A stretch of 64,000 nt of DNA from Collinsella aerofaciens (GTDB lineage: Bacteria; Actinomycetota; Coriobacteriia; Coriobacteriales; Coriobacteriaceae). The stretch is taken from the NCBI RefSeq assembly GCF_015670745.1, contig NZ_JADPCH010000010.1, positions 1-64,000 on the forward strand, read 5' to 3'. Under the pieces are notes generated by a model, which did not search any database, was not told the DNA's origin, and saw nothing but the letters and a program-made list of their open reading frames with translations. The translations under genes were made by a program, and so were the position numbers. Below, one piece after another: positions 59,921-64,000 of this stretch. Every line of letters starts with the position of its first letter. Position 1 is the stretch's first letter.

Positions 59921-61247
59921 CCTTTTGCTCCTTCTTCCTAAAGAAGAGTCGAATGGGTGTGCCGGCAAAGTCGAAGGTCGAGCGCATGCGGTTTTCGACG
60001 TAGCGCTGATAGGTGTCGTTGACCAGATCGCTGTGGTTGACGAAGAACGTGAACGTCGGCGGGTTGACGCCCGTCTGGGTCACGTAGTGCATGCGCAGGC
60101 GGCGCTTGCCGTCCACCACGGTATGACCGAACTCGCGCAGGTCGGTGAGGAACGTGTTGAGGCGCGAGGTGCTGATCTTCTGCGAGCGCGTCTTTTCGGC
60201 GGCGTCGACCATCGCCCAGATCTTCTCGACGCTGCGGCCAGTGAGGGCAGAGATGCGCAGGTACTGGGCCCAGGGAGCCATGACGCCCAGACGGCGGTCG
60301 ATGGTCTCCATGCAGGCCTCGCGTTTACGGTCGTCGTCGAGCAGATCCCACTTGTTGAGCAGCACAACGATGGCGCAGCCGCGCTCGATGGCAAGACCCA
60401 TGACCTTCTGGTCCTGCTCGGTAACGCCCACGGAGGCGTCGACGACGAGCAGCGCCACGTCGGCGCGGTCGATGGCGCGCAGGCCGCGGACCATGGAGTA
60501 GTACTCGATGTTCTCGTACACGGTGCTCTTCTTGCGAATGCCCGCGGTGTCGACCATGCGGTAGTGCTTGCCGTTACGCTCCACGACGGTGTCGATGGCG
60601 TCGCGCGTCGTGCCGGCAATGTTGGACACGATAGAGCGGTCGGCGCCCAGGATGCGGTTGAACAGCGACGACTTACCGGCGTTGGGGCGGCCGATGATGG
60701 CGACGTTCAGCGCGTCGGGGAACTCATCGGCGACCTCGTCCTCTTCCTCCGGAAGCACGGCCACGATGTCGTCGAGCAGGTCGCCCGTGCCGTGGCCGTG
60801 CAGGGCCGAGAGCGGCGTGGGCTCGCCGATACCGAGCGAATAGAACTCCCAGATGCTGTCGTTCTCTCGATCGGGGTTGTCGAGCTTGTTCACCAGCAGA
60901 AAGACCGGCTTGTCGCAGCGCTTGAGCATGCGGGCGACCGACTCGTCCTCCTCGGTAACGCCGGTGCGGCCGTCGACCACAAACAGGATGACGGCGGCTT
61001 CCTCGGCGGCGGCGAGCGCCTGGTCGCGGATGGACGTGGCAAAGACGTCATCGCTCTTGAGCGGTTCGATACCGCCCGTGTCGACGATGGTGAACTCACG
61101 ACCGTTCCAATCGGCCGTGTGATACGAACGGTCGCGCGTGACGCCGCGGGACTCGTGGACGATGGCGTCCGAGGTCTGGGCCAGGCGGTTAACGAGCGTG
61201 GACTTGCCCACGTTGGGGCGTCCGACGACGGCGACGATAGGTTTCAT
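59913..61247 (-). CDS. der: Ribosome assembly GTPase Der (EngA)
   Basis: A double-GTPase required for 50S assembly (444 aa). The first G domain has GRPNVGKSTLVN, DTGGIEP and NKLDNP; the second has GRPNAGKSSLFN, DTAGIRKKS and NKWDLL. A C-terminal KH-like domain follows. The start is ATG at 61247 (MKPIVAVVGRP) with AAAGGAG upstream; the longer frame to 61418 lies inside the upstream gene. It overlaps plsY by 8 bases. Confidence 0.96.
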   Translation of the reverse strand: MKPIVAVVGRPNVGKSTLVNRLAQTSDAIVHESRGVTRDRSYHTADWNGREFTIVDTGGIEPLKSDDVFATSIRDQALAAAEEAAVILFVVDGRTGVTEEDESVARMLKRCDKPVFLLVNKLDNPDRENDSIWEFYSLGIGEPTPLSALHGHGTGDLLDDIVAVLPEEEDEVADEFPDALNVAIIGRPNAGKSSLFNRILGADRSIVSNIAGTTRDAIDTVVERNGKHYRMVDTAGIRKKSTVYENIEYYSMVRGLRAIDRADVALLVVDASVGVTEQDQKVMGLAIERGCAIVVLLNKWDLLDDDRKREACMETIDRRLGVMAPWAQYLRISALTGRSVEKIWAMVDAAEKTRSQKISTSRLNTFLTDLREFGHTVVDGKRRLRMHYVTQTGVNPPTFTFFVNHSDLVNDTYQRYVENRMRSTFDFAGTPIRLFFRKKEQKDA

Positions 61248-61257
61248 CTGCTCTCCT

Positions 61258-62700
61258 TTAATGGGTAGGGTTAGCGGAATTAGTAGAGTCGGCAGGCACA
61301 ATGCCAAGGATGTGCTCCAGGGTATCGAGCAGCTCATGCGGCATGGTCGACACCGCATGAACCTCGGCGCCGCGACTGGTAAGGCTTGCGAGTAAATCGT
61401 CACGATGATACTCGTCAAGCGTCATGCCGTCAGCGTTGAACATGAGCTTAGGCACAAAGAGCATAACCCCCGACAGATCTTGGGGCAGCTGCTCCAGAAT
61501 GTCACACGCGACGATGAGGCCGGTTACGTCCACGTTGCCGCCAAAATAGCGGTTCTTGATGGCCGTGACAGTGCCGGCGAGTCCCTGGGGCGACTCCACA
61601 AAGCGGGCCACCGTGTCGCGTGCGCTTTCGCCCGAGAGACACAGAAGCCGCTGGTTGCGGGCGGCGACGGCCTCGCGGACGCGGGCCAGACGCTCGGCGT
61701 CGGTAGCCAGCACGTCGTCGGTCTCGTCCAGATACGAGCGGATCATGCCAATGCCGTCGTAGTACTGCGGGTACCCGTCGTAAAAGTCTGCCTCGGGAGG
61801 ATCGATGCCGGCGTCCAGATAGAACTCATCGCTCATCTGGAAGGTGTGGCGGCCAAAGCGTTCGTAGGCACGATCCTGGTAGGGACGGATCATGGCAATG
61901 GTCTCGCGCGCTAGCTCGGGCTTGTCGCTGTAGGACCAGCTAAAACGGTTCTGATGCTTGGTAAAACCGAGCGGCACAATGCCCAGGCTTGTGATTTGCT
62001 CGTGCTCCTCGCAAAAGCGCAGGGTCTTTTCCAGCTCCTCGCCGTCGTTCATGCCGGGGCACAACACGATCTGCGCGTGAATCTCGATGCCGGCGGCCAT
62101 GATGGCCTCGAGCACATCCATGCCGCGCTGGGCGTTGCGGCCCATCATGCGTCGGCGGACATCGGGGCTCACGGCGTGGACCGACACGTTCATGGGGCTC
62201 ATGTTGCGTTGGATGACGTTTTGCACGTCCTCGTCGGTGAGGTTCGTAAGCGTGACAAAGTTGCCCTGCAAAAAGCTCAGGCGGTAGTCGTCGTCGCGAA
62301 TATAGAGCGTGGAGCGGCCGCCCTTGGGGAGCATCGTCATAAAGCAGAACACGCAGGCGTTCACACAGGTACGCATGCCGTCGAAGATGGGGCCGTCGAA
62401 CTCCAGACCCCAATCCTCTCCGGGAAATCGATCGAGCTCCACGGGGGTGACGGTGCCATCGCGCGGGTCGAAAACCTCGAGGTCGACCGTGTCGTCGTCT
62501 GCCTCCCAGAGCCACACGATCATGTCGGTAAGCTGCTCGCCGTTGACCGTGAGCACGCGCATGCCCGGCTCGATACCCACATCCCATGCGGGCGATTCGG
62601 GACGCACGTTCTTAACGAGCGCGCCCTCACCCGGCTCGGGGTCGCGGCTGCGCCCGTAATCGGCCACCTCGGCGGCGTATGCGGGTACGGTCTGGTCCAT
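61258..62700 (-). CDS. DUF512 radical SAM protein with PDZ-like N-terminus
   Basis: 480 aa. An N-terminal PDZ-like region (VKNVRPESPAWDVGIEPGMRVLTVNGEQL, about 31-59) precedes a radical SAM domain with CVNACVFCF (CxxxCxxC). The DUF512 C-terminus includes FQMSDEFYLDAG. The family (TIGR03279) is widespread in anaerobes and commonly beside der, but has no known function. The start at 62700 (MDQTVPAY) is 2 nt after ispH; the longer frame to 62865 overlaps ispH. Confidence 0.85.
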   Translation of the reverse strand: MDQTVPAYAAEVADYGRSRDPEPGEGALVKNVRPESPAWDVGIEPGMRVLTVNGEQLTDMIVWLWEADDDTVDLEVFDPRDGTVTPVELDRFPGEDWGLEFDGPIFDGMRTCVNACVFCFMTMLPKGGRSTLYIRDDDYRLSFLQGNFVTLTNLTDEDVQNVIQRNMSPMNVSVHAVSPDVRRRMMGRNAQRGMDVLEAIMAAGIEIHAQIVLCPGMNDGEELEKTLRFCEEHEQITSLGIVPLGFTKHQNRFSWSYSDKPELARETIAMIRPYQDRAYERFGRHTFQMSDEFYLDAGIDPPEADFYDGYPQYYDGIGMIRSYLDETDDVLATDAERLARVREAVAARNQRLLCLSGESARDTVARFVESPQGLAGTVTAIKNRYFGGNVDVTGLIVACDILEQLPQDLSGVMLFVPKLMFNADGMTLDEYHRDDLLASLTSRGAEVHAVSTMPHELLDTLEHILGIVPADSTNSANPTH

Positions 62701-62702
62701 GG

Positions 62703-63602
62703 TTAGCAGCAAAGCTCCTTGATGCGCGTGACGGCGCGTTCGATGTGTTCTTGCGGGGTGGAGGCTCCGGCGGTGATACCGATGTGGTGAGCGTCGGTAA
62801 ACCACGCGGCCTGGAGCTCGGAAGTTTCCTCGATGTGATACGTGCGCTCGCAGGCGTCTGCGCAAATCTGCGCCAGGCGGCGGGTGTTGCCCGAGTTCTT
62901 GCCGCCCACGACGACCATGCAGTCGCAGCGGTTGGCAAGTGCGGCTGCTGCCTGTTGACGCTCACTCGTGGCGGCGCAGATGGTGTTGATCACACGCAGC
63001 TCCTGCACGCGCGGGGTGATAGCTGCCACGACCTCGGCGAGGTTCTGCGCGGTCTGGGTGGTCTGCACGACGAGGCCTACCTTGCCCTTGAGCGACAAGG
63101 CATTGGCGTCGGCGGCACAGCTCACGACCTGTGCATCTTTGCCGGCGTGGCCAAGAATGCCCTCGACCTCGGGGTGACCCGGCTCGCCTACGACCGCCAC
63201 GCGGTAGCCCTCGCGCACCAGGCGCTCGGCTGCCATATGGACTTTCTTCACGTAGGGGCAGGTGGCGTCGACCACGTTTAGGCTACGCTTGCGGGCAGCA
63301 TCGATTACCTGCGGCACCACGCCGTGGGCGCGGATGATCACGGTGCCGGTTGCGGCGTCATCCAGGGTTTCGGCCAAGCCAACGCCTGCCTCAGCGAGCT
63401 CGCGTACCACGATGGGGTTATGGATGAGCGGACCCAAGGTATGAACCTGAGTGCACTCCCCTGCCTGCGGCGCGGCGGCCAGCGCCATATCGAGCGCACG
63501 CTGTACGCCGTAGCAAGTGCCGGCGTGTGCTGCGATCTCGATGGTAGGCGCTGTTGCCTGGTCGGACGCGGTCGCGGCAGTGTTCGTAACGTTCTCGCTC
63601 AT
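62703..63602 (-). CDS. ispH: 4-hydroxy-3-methylbut-2-enyl diphosphate reductase
   Basis: The last step of the MEP isoprenoid pathway, an Fe-S enzyme making IPP and DMAPP (299 aa). The three cluster cysteines lie in HAGTCYGVQRA, VDATCPYVKK and INTICAATSERQ. The active-site HG/HP motifs (RAHGVV, GEPGHPEV) are present. The N-terminal 20 residues are a low-complexity extension. The start is ATG at 63602 (MSENV). It supplies precursors for undecaprenol and for the dimethylallyl group used by MiaA. Confidence 0.95.
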   Translation of the reverse strand: MSENVTNTAATASDQATAPTIEIAAHAGTCYGVQRALDMALAAAPQAGECTQVHTLGPLIHNPIVVRELAEAGVGLAETLDDAATGTVIIRAHGVVPQVIDAARKRSLNVVDATCPYVKKVHMAAERLVREGYRVAVVGEPGHPEVEGILGHAGKDAQVVSCAADANALSLKGKVGLVVQTTQTAQNLAEVVAAITPRVQELRVINTICAATSERQQAAAALANRCDCMVVVGGKNSGNTRRLAQICADACERTYHIEETSELQAAWFTDAHHIGITAGASTPQEHIERAVTRIKELCC

Positions 63603-63604
63603 GG

Positions 63605-64000
63605 CTAGAACCTGCCCGGATGCTCGGCGCATAGCTCGTCTCGCATGGCGTAGACGCGGCTCATGGCCTCGGACTCAAACCATTCCAGGCGCTCCGTGCG
63701 CTTAAGCCCGGCCGGTGCGTCGGAAAGCGAGACGGCCTTGCCGGCGCGGATCCAGCACTTCTTAGGGCGCATGATCTTTTTGCCCGCGGGCGTGATGTCG
63801 GACCAGCCGCAGATGGCGAGCGGGTTCACGGGTGCCTTGCCCATCTGAGCGATGAGCGCAAAACCGCCGTGGACCTCGGGCTTGATCTCGCGCGAGCGGA
63901 TGCGCGTGCCCTCGGGGAAGATCAGGACGTCCTCGCCGCGCTGCAGCGCATGCTGGGCGGCGCGCAGGCACTTCATATCGGCAGTACCACGCTCCACGGG
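63605..64000 (-). CDS. 1-acyl-glycerol-3-phosphate acyltransferase (PlsC), 5' end outside window
   Basis: Only the last 131 codons are present; the frame is open to the window edge. The motif IFPEGTRIRSRE is the PlsC acceptor-binding motif III, and APVNPLAICG is motif IV. The catalytic H-x4-D motif lies upstream and cannot be seen. Second acylation in phosphatidic acid synthesis, fitting the nearby plsY and gpsA. Confidence 0.85.
   Translation of the reverse strand, partial: PVERGTADMKCLRAAQHALQRGEDVLIFPEGTRIRSREIKPEVHGGFALIAQMGKAPVNPLAICGWSDITPAGKKIMRPKKCWIRAGKAVSLSDAPAGLKRTERLEWFESEAMSRVYAMRDELCAEHPGRF

Noticed and set aside
62700-62865. Extended N-terminus of the DUF512 protein
   Set aside because: The added residues are Arg/His-rich antisense-like sequence inside ispH; the ATG at 62700 starts the recognisable PDZ-like region.

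Overview
The window looks like chromosomal DNA of a Coriobacteriia-type actinobacterium, most likely Collinsella or a close relative. The reasons are an actinobacterial integration host factor (mIHF) upstream of gmk-rpoZ, actinobacterial gene order (ftsK...pgsA-cinA-recA-recX-rny-miaB-miaA-hflX-lexA-nrdR-dut), a GarA-like FHA protein beside a MerR regulator and a pgsA paralogue, high GC, and frequent GTG/TTG starts. The genus is an inference; the phylum is well supported.

Layout. 1-1340: an IS3-family insertion sequence next to the last codons of a second IS3-type transposase. 1545-3955: mihF-gmk-rpoZ-thiI. 4169-8223: comEA-comEC-holA (DNA uptake and clamp loader), then rpsT and lepA. 10536-20171: RNA modification, chaperone and ribosome-maturation genes (dusB, hemW, two DnaJ proteins, mtaB, phoH, ybeY, dgkA, era, recO). 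20310-25303: rpsO, pnp and rnj (RNA decay). 25305-32688: ftsK, a RodZ-like protein, yajQ, rimO, pgsA and a CinA-type amidase. 32946-44617: recA-recX, rny, a GHKL ATPase, spoVS, miaB-miaA-hflX, then lexA divergent from an SOS-type LysM gene, nrdR and dut. 45113-53525: lipid glycosyltransferase, trxB, a DUF1836 regulator and degV, an NlpC/P60 hydrolase, apt, MerR, FHA, a CDP-alcohol transferase and tRNA-Pro. 53606-64000: a long minus-strand run of coaBC, zinc-ribbon, nif3-like, cysteine desulfurase, rpe, gpsA, plsY, der, DUF512 radical-SAM, ispH and plsC.

Genes that work together: all three RNA-decay nucleases typical of this group (PNPase, RNase J, RNase Y) are present; MiaA and MiaB act successively on tRNA A37; GpsA, PlsY, PlsC, PgsA and DgkA cover phospholipid synthesis; RecA, LexA and the LysM protein form an SOS circuit with readable operators of the form GAAC-N4-GTTC.

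The most unusual content is not protein coding. Two gene-free zones (22985-23632 and 44618-45112) each hold a facing pair of large palindromic elements. Within each pair the central core is conserved, but the long outer arms are almost entirely different in sequence while staying perfectly or nearly perfectly self-complementary. In one pair the core hairpin carries compensatory base changes. Other non-coding signals are helically phased TTTGGTC repeats upstream of recA (with a related pair upstream of comEA), an operator-like element shared by the DUF1836 gene and degV, and a 12-bp stem that covers the start codon of nrdR.
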